Source: Clostridium sp. CMCC3677 (GTDB lineage Bacteria; Bacillota; Clostridia; Clostridiales; Clostridiaceae). From it: DNA of 64,000 bases. Below are positions 27,756-35,221 of the stretch, in pieces. Position numbers and translations under genes: made by a program. The notes beneath the pieces are model-generated. The model saw nothing but the letters and a program-made list of their open reading frames with translations. It had not been told where the DNA came from and made no database searches. Position 1 is the stretch's first letter. Every line of letters begins with the position of its first letter. The stretch lies in the NCBI RefSeq assembly GCF_023845585.1, contig NZ_JAMQHS010000005.1, forward strand, positions 186,001 to 250,000, read 5' to 3'.

Positions 27756-28188
27756 ATGCTACCTAGAATTCATTTAAAAGGATTCTCAAATTTGATGGTT
27801 AGTAATTTTTTAATACAAAATAAAACAATTATATAAAGAAAAATAAATAAGATATAGATAATTAGAGAAACAGGGTGAAATTCAGTAAAATAAGAAAATT
27901 AGATTAAAAAAATGAGGTGGAGCATGTGCGTAAAATAGGAGATATCATTTTATAAATATACAGGAAATAATTAAATATAAATAGCAAATAATGAACTTAG
28001 TACAAATAATTGCATTAGGTTCTTTTTTATGTTGAAAAATAGAACCTAGAAACAACGGTAAGTCTAAGTTACATATTCTAAAGTTAAAGGAACATATAGA
28101 AAAAACAATATATTTATGTATTTTATGATATAATATGGAATAAGTAAAATGTGTATATATTAAAAAACATAATAGGGGGAATAAGTAA
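27756..28188. other. Gene-free region with one hairpin and a promoter
   Basis: There is no credible reading frame. An inverted repeat TAGGTTCT (28016-28023) / AGAACCTA (28041-28048) forms a hairpin with a T-rich ascending side. Near its end is an extended -10 promoter element TGATATAAT (28126-28134), suited to the gene at 28189. Confidence 0.5.
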
Positions 28189-28623
28189 GTGCTATTAATG
28201 CAAAAAGATGAAATATTTCTAAATGATAATTATAATCTAAATAATAATTATAGTCTAATAAGACAGTTAGATATTAGAGAGTTAAAATTGTTGAAATATA
28301 AATATGAAATGAAAGCTAAACAACTTAGAAACAGAACAACTACAATGACTACTGTTAGTACTATAATATCAATTGTATTAGCGCTAATAAGTACAAGTAC
28401 TAAGGTTGTTGAAAAGTTTGATATTATTAGTTTATTAAATATTATCGAAGTTTTTGTGTTATACATAATAGCAATTACAAGTGTTGGAGTGTACGTAAAA
28501 GCCAGTTTAGATATGGCTTCTGAATATGAAACATTAGTTGTTATGATAATAGAAAGAATAGCTGAAATAAAAGCTAGTGATTGGAACAAAGCACAATTAG
28601 TTAAAGTACAAATTTTTGATTAA
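28189..28623 (+). CDS. Small two-helix membrane protein, unknown function
   Basis: A 144-residue protein. GTG 28189 is preferred because AGGGGG ends 8-9 bases upstream; ATG 28198 would be too far. There is a long charged helix (RELKLLKYKYEMKAKQLRNRT), two membrane spans (about residues 55-73 and 84-106) and a C-terminal amphipathic helix (ASEYETLVVMIIERIAEIKASDW). This layout resembles SLATT-type two-helix proteins found with some defence genes, but I cannot establish membership. It lies in the accessory zone. Confidence 0.6.
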   Translation: MLLMQKDEIFLNDNYNLNNNYSLIRQLDIRELKLLKYKYEMKAKQLRNRTTTMTTVSTIISIVLALISTSTKVVEKFDIISLLNIIEVFVLYIIAITSVGVYVKASLDMASEYETLVVMIIERIAEIKASDWNKAQLVKVQIFD

Positions 28624-28723
28624 GAAAATAATCAAAAATATAAATAAAACATTGAGAATTTGATAAGAATCGTATATCATTAAGCCGATAAACATATGGC
28701 TAATAATACAAAAAAACTGTATA

Positions 28724-28778
28724 GATATATGTATTTAAGAGAAGCAATAACTATGGTTGTTAATGATATAGAATTATT
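28724..28778 (+). repeat. 55-bp copy of an internal spo0A segment
   Basis: Identical to spo0A 26274-26328 at 54 of 55 positions (one A/T difference). The spo0A segment codes for [17 protein letters not shown] of the effector domain. Similarity stops abruptly on both sides, so this is a gene scrap, not a gene. It lies 2.2 kb downstream of spo0A in direct orientation. Confidence 0.9.
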
Positions 28779-28798
28779 TTATTCTCTTATAAGTAATG

Positions 28799-28848
28799 AA
28801 ATCTGTTCTAATTTTGTATGAGAAAATTAGAACAGATTTGTATTTTTT
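28799..28848 (+). terminator. Strong (possibly bidirectional) terminator
   Basis: A perfect 17-bp stem, AAATCTGTTCTAATTTT (28799-28815) with its complement at 28823-28839, a 7-base loop and then GTATTTTTTA. It lies between plus-strand genes and a minus-strand small gene. Confidence 0.85.
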
Positions 28849-28873
28849 ATTAAATGAATAGTTATTTATAATT

Positions 28874-29014
28874 TTAAAGTTTATTAAACGTAATATCCTT
28901 ACCTCTAGATACAACATTGTTTGTATTATCTAGTTTCTCTTCATATGACTTGACTTTAACTTTTGATATATCATTTGACTTTTCAATGAAATCTTCTTTT
29001 TTATTTTTTGACAA
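28874..29014 (-). CDS. Small basic protein, unknown (46 aa)
   Basis: Reading the minus strand, AAGGAG (complement of 29026-29031) precedes TTG at 29014 by 11 bases. The frame codes for 46 residues, rich in Lys, Asp and Asn (SKNKKEDFIEKSNDISKV.., ending SRGKDITFNKL). It has no membrane span or cysteine. Transcription toward 28874 would end at the strong hairpin at 28799-28839. Codon use looks normal. The ribosome-binding site and hairpin support reality, but no homology is known to me. Confidence 0.45.
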   Translation of the reverse strand: MSKNKKEDFIEKSNDISKVKVKSYEEKLDNTNNVVSRGKDITFNKL

Positions 29015-29084
29015 CTCTAGATCATCTCCTTTTTTATATTATTAGTATCTAAATAATAGTTATACTTATAATTTGCTCTATTAT

Positions 29085-29216
29085 TAAGATGAACTAGGTA
29101 ATTTTATTATAGTTAGTAATGATACAATGGAATTATATGAAAAATATTTCCAAGAAACCAACAATAAAACTTATGTGAAAATGTTAAAAGATATTCTTTT
29201 AAATAATAAAAAGTAA
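29085..29216 (+). pseudogene. Possible C-terminal gene scrap
   Basis: An open frame without a start or ribosome-binding site reads DELGNFIIVSNDTMELYEKY..MLKDILLNNKK and ends at TAA 29214-29216. It looks like the tail of a soluble protein whose front is missing. A small internal ATG (29127) lacks a ribosome-binding site. Low confidence. Confidence 0.25.
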
Positions 29217-29221
29217 TAAAA

Positions 29222-29263
29222 TGTCGAAATTTATCAACAAATATCTTGGAAATATGTTATAAT
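29222..29263 (+). promoter_or_regulatory. Spo0A box and extended -10 promoter
   Basis: Exact TGTCGAA at 29222-29228, then TATAAT at 29258-29263 with an upstream TG (extended -10). TCAACA at 29234 is a weak -35 (18-base spacer). It precedes the small Cys-rich gene by about 30 bases. Confidence 0.55.
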
Positions 29264-29293
29264 ATTTATAGATATAAACCAAGGAGGAAAAAA

Positions 29294-29470
29294 ATGATAA
29301 AAGAATGTAAAAAAGGCTATGATGTAAATATAAGAAAATTTGGCGTTCAAACAAATGTAATTTTACCATTTTCATTTGTTAATAGTGATGGCACAAGTTC
29401 TGTAAGATGCAAAACTGATAATTGTGAATTCATTAATGTATGCGAATATAAAGATTATATAAAAGATTAA
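29294..29470 (+). CDS. Small Cys-containing protein, unknown (58 aa)
   Basis: ATG 29294 is preceded by AAGGAGGA at ideal spacing. The 58-residue product contains a C-terminal cluster CKTDNCEFINVC, a C-x5-C-x5-C pattern that could bind metal, plus one N-terminal Cys. There is no signal peptide or membrane span. A Spo0A box and a good promoter lie just upstream, so it may be switched at the onset of sporulation. Family unknown. Confidence 0.65.
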   Translation: MIKECKKGYDVNIRKFGVQTNVILPFSFVNSDGTSSVRCKTDNCEFINVCEYKDYIKD

Positions 29471-29649
29471 GATAAGACCTTTTCTTTTTATTTGAAATAA
29501 AAATGTTTTTAAGTGTCTTTTAGTGTATATAGAGTGTTATATAGTATATTTAAATGTGATATGATGTTTGAATCGATTAAAACTAAAATAAAGTTAAAAT
29601 ATTAAGCTATTAAAGTGAAGTGAATTTAATAAATAGTATGTAGAAATTT

Positions 29650-29690
29650 AAGAAGATGAACCTAAGATAAGGAAACATCTTCTTTTTCGT
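29650..29690 (+). terminator. Intrinsic terminator
   Basis: AAGAAGATG (29650-29658) pairs with CATCTTCTT (29676-29684), followed by TTTTC. It probably ends the transcript of the small Cys gene. Confidence 0.75.
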
Positions 29691-29731
29691 TGCTATAAAA
29701 TAGATATTTGGAATTAAAAATAACATTTTCC

Positions 29732-29869
29732 ATTACTTCAGGGTATACCAAAGAGTATAACTCAGTTGATAGATGTGGTGAAAGTACTAAAAAAATGCAA
29801 CATCTTGTTAAATGGTATAAATATAATAAAGAAAAATTGCACCCAATAGAATTAGTATCAGATATCTAA
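29732..29869 (+). pseudogene. Remnant of a Fic-domain protein
   Basis: An open frame of 45 codons without a start reads ITSGYTKEYNSVDRCGES, then MQHLVKWYKYNKEKLHPIELVSDI, and stops. This matches the region just before the HPFxDGNGR catalytic motif in Fic proteins (typically W......LHPIE.A). The catalytic motif itself is missing. It is judged a decayed fragment of a Fic/AMP-transferase gene, perhaps a former toxin. Confidence 0.5.
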
Positions 29870-29914
29870 ATTTTGTGTAATCTAATATTAGAGTTATTAA
29901 TTATAAGGTGAAAT

Positions 29915-30565
29915 ATGGATTTAAATAATTTTAGTGGAATTGAAGAACTTTTGAATTATTTAGGGTATGAAAAAATCACTGAAGAAGATGATGAATCAAC
30001 AGAATCCAATGAATCAAGCAATGAAAGCAATACAAGCGATTGTAAGTGTAAAATAGATCCAACAGCAGGGGCAAGTACAAACTGGTGTTCAAAGTTAAAT
30101 TTAGATATACCAGGTGGATTTCAAGATATAAATCCAATATTATTTGTAACTTTAGGAGAAGTTATAGGAAATGTTATTTCTGGACAATTACCGTACAATG
30201 TTGCTAATACTATATCTAATCTTATTATTCTTGTTGGTCAAATAATAGAAACTTATGGTACGCAGCAGCAATATTATGAAATAGGACCTGGAAGATACTT
30301 CAATTATGCATATAAAAATGTTGAAAATCCTTTTTGCAATTTTGATACAAAGAAAGAAGAGGGTTTAAATAATGCTAATGATTTAATTAAAGATGAAAAT
30401 TTAAAAAAAGGTAATTTAAATGAAGATAAAGGTTTAAGGCAAAAATATAATAACATAAATGATATATGTTTTAAATTAGAAAATTTAGAATGTGAATTTA
30501 ATAGAATTGTAACTAAAATGTATGAATTAGAGAAAAGAATAAAAAAGATAGAAAATAGTAAATAG
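29915..30565 (+). CDS. Unknown protein, member A of a tandem paralogous pair
   Basis: A 216-residue protein. An acidic N-terminus (LEELLNYLGYEKI-like, then a Ser/Glu/Asn-rich linker) leads to a conserved core: CKCKIDPTAGASTN, GGFQDINPILF, a hydrophobic helix of about 25 residues, QQQYYEIGPGRYFN and YKNVENPFC. The C-terminus is a charged coiled coil. ATG 29915 follows TAAGGTGA. Its core is repeated in the next gene. No signal peptide. I do not recognise the family; a structural or spore-associated role is only a guess. Confidence 0.7.
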   Translation: MDLNNFSGIEELLNYLGYEKITEEDDESTESNESSNESNTSDCKCKIDPTAGASTNWCSKLNLDIPGGFQDINPILFVTLGEVIGNVISGQLPYNVANTISNLIILVGQIIETYGTQQQYYEIGPGRYFNYAYKNVENPFCNFDTKKEEGLNNANDLIKDENLKKGNLNEDKGLRQKYNNINDICFKLENLECEFNRIVTKMYELEKRIKKIENSK

Positions 30566-30671
30566 ACTAACAGAGAAAATTATTTCTAGATTAATATAAT
30601 ATTAGATCCCCATTTGGATAGATAAAACATATATTGTAATAATTTTTTATAATTTTAGATATAGGTGAGAT

Positions 30672-31220
30672 ATGGATAACAATAGTTTTTATGATTTAGA
30701 TGAGATATTAAAGCATCTTGGCTATAAAAAATGTGAAAAGAATAATTCTGATGATAAATGCAAAGAAAAAGATGAAGAAAGAAAGTGTAAAATTGATCCA
30801 AGTGCTGGGGCAAGTACAAATGAGTGTCAAAATTTAAACTTAGATATGCCATGTGGATTTCAAGATTTAGACCCTATGTTAATGTTAGTTATTGGAGAAT
30901 TGATAGCTAATGCAATATCTAGTAAATTACCATCTAGCTTATTAAATGCTTATGGAAACTGGCTACAATTAGTAGGACAAGTAATTGAAACATTTAATGC
31001 ACAGCAACAGTATCAACAAGGTGGTCCGGGACGGTATTATAATCCAGAGTATAAGAATGTAGATAATCCATTTTGTTCAAATGAAGATGTTAAACTTGAC
31101 AAAGAGTACAAGTACAAAAAAAGAAATAAAAAAGATAATTGTGATAAAATAAAAAAATTAACTTTTAGGGTAAATCAATTGGAAAAGGAAATAGAAGAAT
31201 TAAAGAAAAACTTTAAATGA
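30672..31220 (+). CDS. Unknown protein, member B of a tandem paralogous pair
   Basis: A 182-residue paralogue of the preceding gene: LDEILKHLGYKK at the start, CKIDPSAGASTN, CGFQDLDPMLM, a hydrophobic helix, QQQYQQGGPGRYYN and YKNVDNPFC, then a Lys-rich coiled-coil tail. The core is strongly alike while linkers and tails differ, indicating an older tandem duplication. ATG 30672 follows ATAGGTGAG. A bidirectional-looking terminator follows directly. Confidence 0.7.
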   Translation: MDNNSFYDLDEILKHLGYKKCEKNNSDDKCKEKDEERKCKIDPSAGASTNECQNLNLDMPCGFQDLDPMLMLVIGELIANAISSKLPSSLLNAYGNWLQLVGQVIETFNAQQQYQQGGPGRYYNPEYKNVDNPFCSNEDVKLDKEYKYKKRNKKDNCDKIKKLTFRVNQLEKEIEELKKNFK

Positions 31221-31258
31221 ATACCTCTAATGAGTATTTTTCATTAGAGGTATTTTAG
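31220..31258 (+). terminator. Convergent terminator
   Basis: A perfect 14-bp stem, AATACCTCTAATGA (31220-31233) with its complement at 31241-31254, 7-base loop. It serves the plus-strand pair and perhaps the minus-strand gene opposite. Confidence 0.8.
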
Positions 31259-31344
31259 AGTTAAATTATTCTGTAGAATTTTTCTTTATATCGATAGCTT
31301 CTAATTGAATAAAAGCTTGAAGTCTAATAAAATTAGCATAAATT

Positions 31345-31896
31345 TTATTCAATATCATCAAAATAGTTCATATAGCTTTGATCATCATATATATTTTCAG
31401 CTTTATCTTTTCCAAGTTGAATTTTTTCTTCTATATATAATGCTTTATCTGTAAATAAATAATCAAGGTCCATATCCTCGCACCAAAGATACTTAGCATA
31501 GGTAATTAATTCATCTATAGATATAGATGCACATCTTAGTATATTCTCATCTAAATTTTCTAATTTAATTTCTGCATTAAGATAACCGTGATGTATTCTT
31601 CCATCAAAGCTAGAATTACCTTTAATAATTAATTCATCAGATAATTCAATACCTCTAGTAGAAAATCTTATTATAGGTTTTTCACACCAAGAATAAGGAT
31701 ATGAAAGTAAATTAAATTCTTCAGGCTTTATGGCTACAAATTCAATATCATTTGTTTCTTCATTAGAATATGTATATATTGAAGCTGAAGTTCTATCCAT
31801 AAGGTCTAAAAGATTTTCTTTTTCATCTCCTTTATTAAAACAAAACCAAGTTTCATAAAAATGTTCATTTGTAATGTAAATATTCAATATTTTCAC
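31345..31896 (-). CDS. Unknown cytoplasmic protein (183 aa)
   Basis: Start ATG at 31896 on the minus strand with a GAGGTGA-type ribosome-binding site upstream. It is acidic and rich in Trp, Tyr and Glu (ETWFCFNKGDEKENLLDLMDR, YSWCEKPIIRFSTRG), with no membrane span or signal peptide. The composition and lone-gene context resemble small immunity or SUKH-like proteins, but I see no defining motif. Transcribed divergently from the gene at 32168 across a palindrome-rich gap. Confidence 0.6.
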   Translation of the reverse strand: MKILNIYITNEHFYETWFCFNKGDEKENLLDLMDRTSASIYTYSNEETNDIEFVAIKPEEFNLLSYPYSWCEKPIIRFSTRGIELSDELIIKGNSSFDGRIHHGYLNAEIKLENLDENILRCASISIDELITYAKYLWCEDMDLDYLFTDKALYIEEKIQLGKDKAENIYDDQSYMNYFDDIE

Positions 31897-31950
31897 CTCA
31901 TTAAATATATTTATATAAATTAAAAATGTGTTAATTTTAAAAATTAAGCT

Positions 31951-32087
31951 TTACTTTAAAGTAATAATTTTTTATAAAATAAAGTCCACCTTATTTTAGT
32001 GTACATAAAATAATATTGACATGCAATATAGAAACCTTTACCATATGAGTATAAGGCTTCTAATTATACTTTTATAAAGTATAATTA
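31951..32087. promoter_or_regulatory. Divergent intergenic region with related palindromes
   Basis: Contains TTACTTTAAAGTAA (31951-31964, perfect palindrome), TTATTTTA/TAAAATAA (31991-31998, 32006-32013) and TAATTATACTTT / AAAGTATAATTA (32061-32072, 32076-32087, 3-base centre). The first and third share ACTTT..AAAGT cores. A -35-like TTGACA lies at 32016-32021, with TACCAT 17 bases later. Candidate operators between two divergent unknown genes. Confidence 0.45.
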
Positions 32088-32167
32088 TTTAAATTCAACT
32101 TGTCAATTATTAAAAATAAAATCGTTTACAGTATGTAGGGAAATAATATAAGAGAGGGGATTTAATT

Positions 32168-32590
32168 ATGAATTCAAAAAAATATGGTCAAGATGTATTT
32201 ATTGAAAAAATAAATGAATTAAAGAATAAGGAAAGTTTCACTTTAGATTATGGGATTAAATCTATAAAAACTTTATACGATATGAAGGATGAATGTGAGT
32301 TACTTTCTATAAGAGATACAATAGATATTGTTATTCTTAAAATAGCAGAAAAAATATCTTTTAGTAAAATAGCAGTAAAGGTATTTAAATATAAAAAATT
32401 TAGAAGTAAATTGTCTGTAGATCAAAATAGAATAATCTGGTATGAAGGTGTTGAACGTGTAGGATCAGCAGATGGAATAAAGCAAGTTATTTTTAGAGAA
32501 GTAGATAATATGGAAGAAATTCTAATAGAAAAATTTAATGGAAGATCAATAAGAATTAATGAGAAAGCTTTTGTTTTAGGATGGGAATAA
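32168..32590 (+). CDS. Unknown cytoplasmic protein (140 aa)
   Basis: ATG 32168 follows GAGAGGGGAT. The protein is soluble, with no signal peptide or membrane helix, and has mixed alpha/beta character (FTLDYGIKSIKTLYDM, IRDTIDIVILKIAEKISF, RIIWYEGVERVGSADGIKQVIFREVDN). No family is recognised. It is a single-gene unit ending at a good terminator and is divergent from 31896. Confidence 0.6.
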   Translation: MNSKKYGQDVFIEKINELKNKESFTLDYGIKSIKTLYDMKDECELLSIRDTIDIVILKIAEKISFSKIAVKVFKYKKFRSKLSVDQNRIIWYEGVERVGSADGIKQVIFREVDNMEEILIEKFNGRSIRINEKAFVLGWE

Positions 32591-32607
32591 ATTAAAACTT
32601 ATATGAC

Positions 32608-32638
32608 TTAAGATAGGAATTAATCCTATCTTAATATT
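32608..32638 (+). terminator. Terminator after the 140-aa gene
   Basis: Perfect TTAAGATAGGA / TCCTATCTTAA stem (32608-32618, 32624-32634) with a 5-base loop. Confidence 0.75.
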
Positions 32639-32649
32639 TAAAAACAAAC

Positions 32650-32663
32650 TGGTATCGTTACCA
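32650..32663 (+). promoter_or_regulatory. LacI/CcpA-type operator upstream of the amylase gene
   Basis: TGGTATCGTTACCA is an inverted repeat TGGTA..TACCA centred on CG, the form bound by LacI-family regulators (maltose repressors, CcpA cre sites). It lies 35 bases before the amylase start. Confidence 0.6.
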
Positions 32664-32697
32664 AAGCATAATTTTGTGAATTAAGGAGAGGATAATA

Positions 32698-34269
32698 ATG
32701 ACAATAGAATTTTTAATAATAATAGTATTTGCAATAATAGGAGGAGTAATGTATTTGAATTTAGAACAGGACAAAGCTAATGACGTAGAAAAAAATGAAG
32801 ACAAAGTTTACATAGAAGATAAAAAAGTGACAAACAAAACTATGATGCAATATTTTGAATGGTATTATCCTAATGATGGTTCTCTTTGGAGTAAAGTAAA
32901 AGAAAATTCTAAAAAGTTAAGCAAAAAAGGGATTACTGCACTGTGGCTTCCGCCTGCTTATAAGGGGGTAGAAGGCATTAATGATGTTGGGTATGGAGCG
33001 TATGACTTATATGATTTAGGAGAATTTAATCAAAAAGGAACCATAAGGACTAAATATGGTACAAAGGAACAATATTTAGATGCTATAAATGAAGCACATG
33101 ATAATAATATAGAAGTATATGGAGATACTGTATTTAATCATAAAGCAGGTGCAGATGAAAGTGAGATAGTAAAAGCTCAATTAGTAGATAGTAATAATAG
33201 AAATAATATTATAGGAGAAGAAAAAGAAATAAAGTCGTTTACTGTATTTAATTTTCTTGGTAGAAATAATAAGTACTCTTCTTATAAATGGAGTGCAAAA
33301 GATTTTGATGGGGTAGATTTTGATGATTTAACAAAACAAAATGGAATATTTAAATTTGTAGGGAAAGAATGGGAACAAGATGTAGATAATGAAAATGGAA
33401 ACTTTGATTTTTTAATGTGTGCGGATTTGGATATAGATAGCAGAGATGTTGTAGAAGAACTTAAAACATGGGGAAATTGGTATGTAAATGAATGCAAGTT
33501 AGATGGTTTTAGATTAGATGCAATAAAACATATAAAATTTGATTTTTTTACAGAATGGTTAAATGATATTAGGAATAAGAAAGGTGACAATGTATTTGCT
33601 GTTGGTGAATATTGGTCTGGAGATATAAACAAATTAAAATACTATATTAGTAAATCACAAAATGTTATGTCGTTATTTGATGTTCCTCTTCATTATAAAT
33701 TTTATGAAGCAAGCAATTTAGAAGAAAACTTTGATATGAGAACATTAATTCAAAATACCTTATTAGAACATGATGAAAAAATTTCAGTTACTTTTGTTGA
33801 TAATCACGATACTGAACCTGGTCAGGCGCTTGAATCTTGGGTGAAACCGTGGTTTAAATTAATAGCATACACATTTATATTAACAAGGCAAGAAGGATAT
33901 CCTTGTGTATTTTATGGAGATTATTATGGAATTCCTGAAAAGGGGTTTGATGGTTTTAAGAGTCAGCTGGATGTGATTTTAAATGTAAGAAAAAAATATG
34001 CTTACGGTGATCAATGTGATTATTTTGATGATAAAAATATAATTGGGTGGACTAGACAAGGCGATTTGGTGCATGACAATTCAGGTGTTGCGGTATTAAT
34101 AAGTAATGGAAATGAAGGTAGTAAAAAGATGTTTATGGAGACTAAAAATATAAATACTGTTTTTATAGATATAACAGGAAATGTACAAGAAGAAATACTA
34201 ATAGACAATGAAGGAAATGGGACTTTTAAAGTAAATAATAAATCATATTCAATATGGGTTAAAAAATAA
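32698..34269 (+). CDS. Membrane-anchored alpha-amylase (GH13)
   Basis: A 523-residue hydrolase of internal alpha-1,4 bonds in starch or maltodextrin. An N-terminal hydrophobic anchor (about residues 4-22) lacks a clear signal-peptidase or lipobox site, so the enzyme is probably tethered outside. The catalytic domain begins MMQYFEWYYPNDGSLW, typical of the GH13_5 (B. licheniformis-like) group. Catalytic residues by motif: D274 (GFRLDAIKH), E304 (VGEYW) and D371 (DNHDTEPG). ATG 32698 follows AAGGAGAGG. Likely controlled through the LacI-type site upstream. Confidence 0.93.
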   Translation: MTIEFLIIIVFAIIGGVMYLNLEQDKANDVEKNEDKVYIEDKKVTNKTMMQYFEWYYPNDGSLWSKVKENSKKLSKKGITALWLPPAYKGVEGINDVGYGAYDLYDLGEFNQKGTIRTKYGTKEQYLDAINEAHDNNIEVYGDTVFNHKAGADESEIVKAQLVDSNNRNNIIGEEKEIKSFTVFNFLGRNNKYSSYKWSAKDFDGVDFDDLTKQNGIFKFVGKEWEQDVDNENGNFDFLMCADLDIDSRDVVEELKTWGNWYVNECKLDGFRLDAIKHIKFDFFTEWLNDIRNKKGDNVFAVGEYWSGDINKLKYYISKSQNVMSLFDVPLHYKFYEASNLEENFDMRTLIQNTLLEHDEKISVTFVDNHDTEPGQALESWVKPWFKLIAYTFILTRQEGYPCVFYGDYYGIPEKGFDGFKSQLDVILNVRKKYAYGDQCDYFDDKNIIGWTRQGDLVHDNSGVAVLISNGNEGSKKMFMETKNINTVFIDITGNVQEEILIDNEGNGTFKVNNKSYSIWVKK

Positions 34270-34280
34270 TAAAAAAATTT

Positions 34281-34311
34281 TAGATGACTTAATAAGGGTC
34301 ATCTATTTTTT
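34281..34311 (+). terminator. Terminator after the amylase gene
   Basis: TAGATGAC (34281-34288) pairs with GTCATCTA (34298-34305), followed by TTTTTTA. Confidence 0.85.
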
Positions 34312-34413
34312 ATGTAATTAAAAAGTTTATAAAGCAAGCATTCATCACGTTTTAGTGGATTTTATAAAAGGAATTCTAGTATTTTAATTAACATATATTT
34401 TGTTAAGTACTAT

Positions 34414-34442
34414 GAATAATATGGAAAAATTAAACATAGTAT
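34414..34442 (+). promoter_or_regulatory. Sigma-E-like promoter of spoIIM
   Basis: GAATAAT (34414-34420), a 14-base spacer and CATAGTAT (34435-34442), close to the known mother-cell sigma-E consensus (GWATA, 14 bases, CATACANT). It lies 28 bases upstream of the spoIIM start. Confidence 0.6.
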
Positions 34443-34469
34443 AAAGTAGAGTAACTCAAGGAGGAATAA

Positions 34470-35102
34470 GTGGTGAATTATATGGTGAATAAGCTTGGTC
34501 AAACCTTTAAAGATAAAAAAGTATATTTTTTCATGGTATTAATAATGTTTTGCATTGGAATATCTTTTGGACTTTATGTAGTAAAGTACATGAGCGAATC
34601 CAACAGAAATGATTTGTTAAGTTATTTTTCAAGTTTTACATCTTCGATAGGGGACACGCCTATTAATTATGAAAATTTGTTAATTAATGTTATAAAAAAG
34701 AATATGTTGCTAATTATACCTATATTCATGTTTGGTTTTACTTTTTTTGGAATGCCGTTCATATTAGTTTTAGATATGTTTAAAGGATTTACGTTAGGAT
34801 ATACATTTTCGTTTATACTAACAACTTTTCAGGGCAAAGGTATTGGACTAGCATTAGTATCTGTAATTCCTCAAAATTTAATTTATATTCCTTGTTTTAT
34901 AGCATTAAGTGTTATAGCATTAGCTATGTCAACTCAAAAATTTAAAAGTAAGTTTTTTAAAAGAGCGAATTTAAATGATCCATTTTTTAATTCTTTAGGA
35001 AATAAACTGATTATAATCTTAGGATTTTTTATATTTGCAGCTATTATAGAAACTTATGTGTCACCTAATTTTATAAAATTTGTGGTTACTAAATTTTATT
35101 AG
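34470..35102 (+). CDS. spoIIM: Stage II sporulation protein M
   Basis: A membrane component of the SpoIIDMP complex, which remodels septal peptidoglycan to drive engulfment. A 210-residue protein (B. subtilis about 214) with about five membrane helices and the conserved block FGFTFFGMPFILVLDMFKGFTLGY. AAGGAGG at 34458-34464 points to GTG 34470 or GTG 34473 as start. Directly downstream is a xerD-like gene, as in other endospore formers. The upstream sigma-E-like promoter fits the known mother-cell expression. Confidence 0.92.
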   Translation: MVNYMVNKLGQTFKDKKVYFFMVLIMFCIGISFGLYVVKYMSESNRNDLLSYFSSFTSSIGDTPINYENLLINVIKKNMLLIIPIFMFGFTFFGMPFILVLDMFKGFTLGYTFSFILTTFQGKGIGLALVSVIPQNLIYIPCFIALSVIALAMSTQKFKSKFFKRANLNDPFFNSLGNKLIIILGFFIFAAIIETYVSPNFIKFVVTKFY

Positions 35103-35221
35103 TTTTATAATTAAAAAACATATATAGAAAATTATAAACTTAAGATATAAATCTTAATTAAAGAGGAAAAATGATAATTTTGTCGAATATTAATTCATAA
35201 TCAATGGTATAGGAGAGAATA

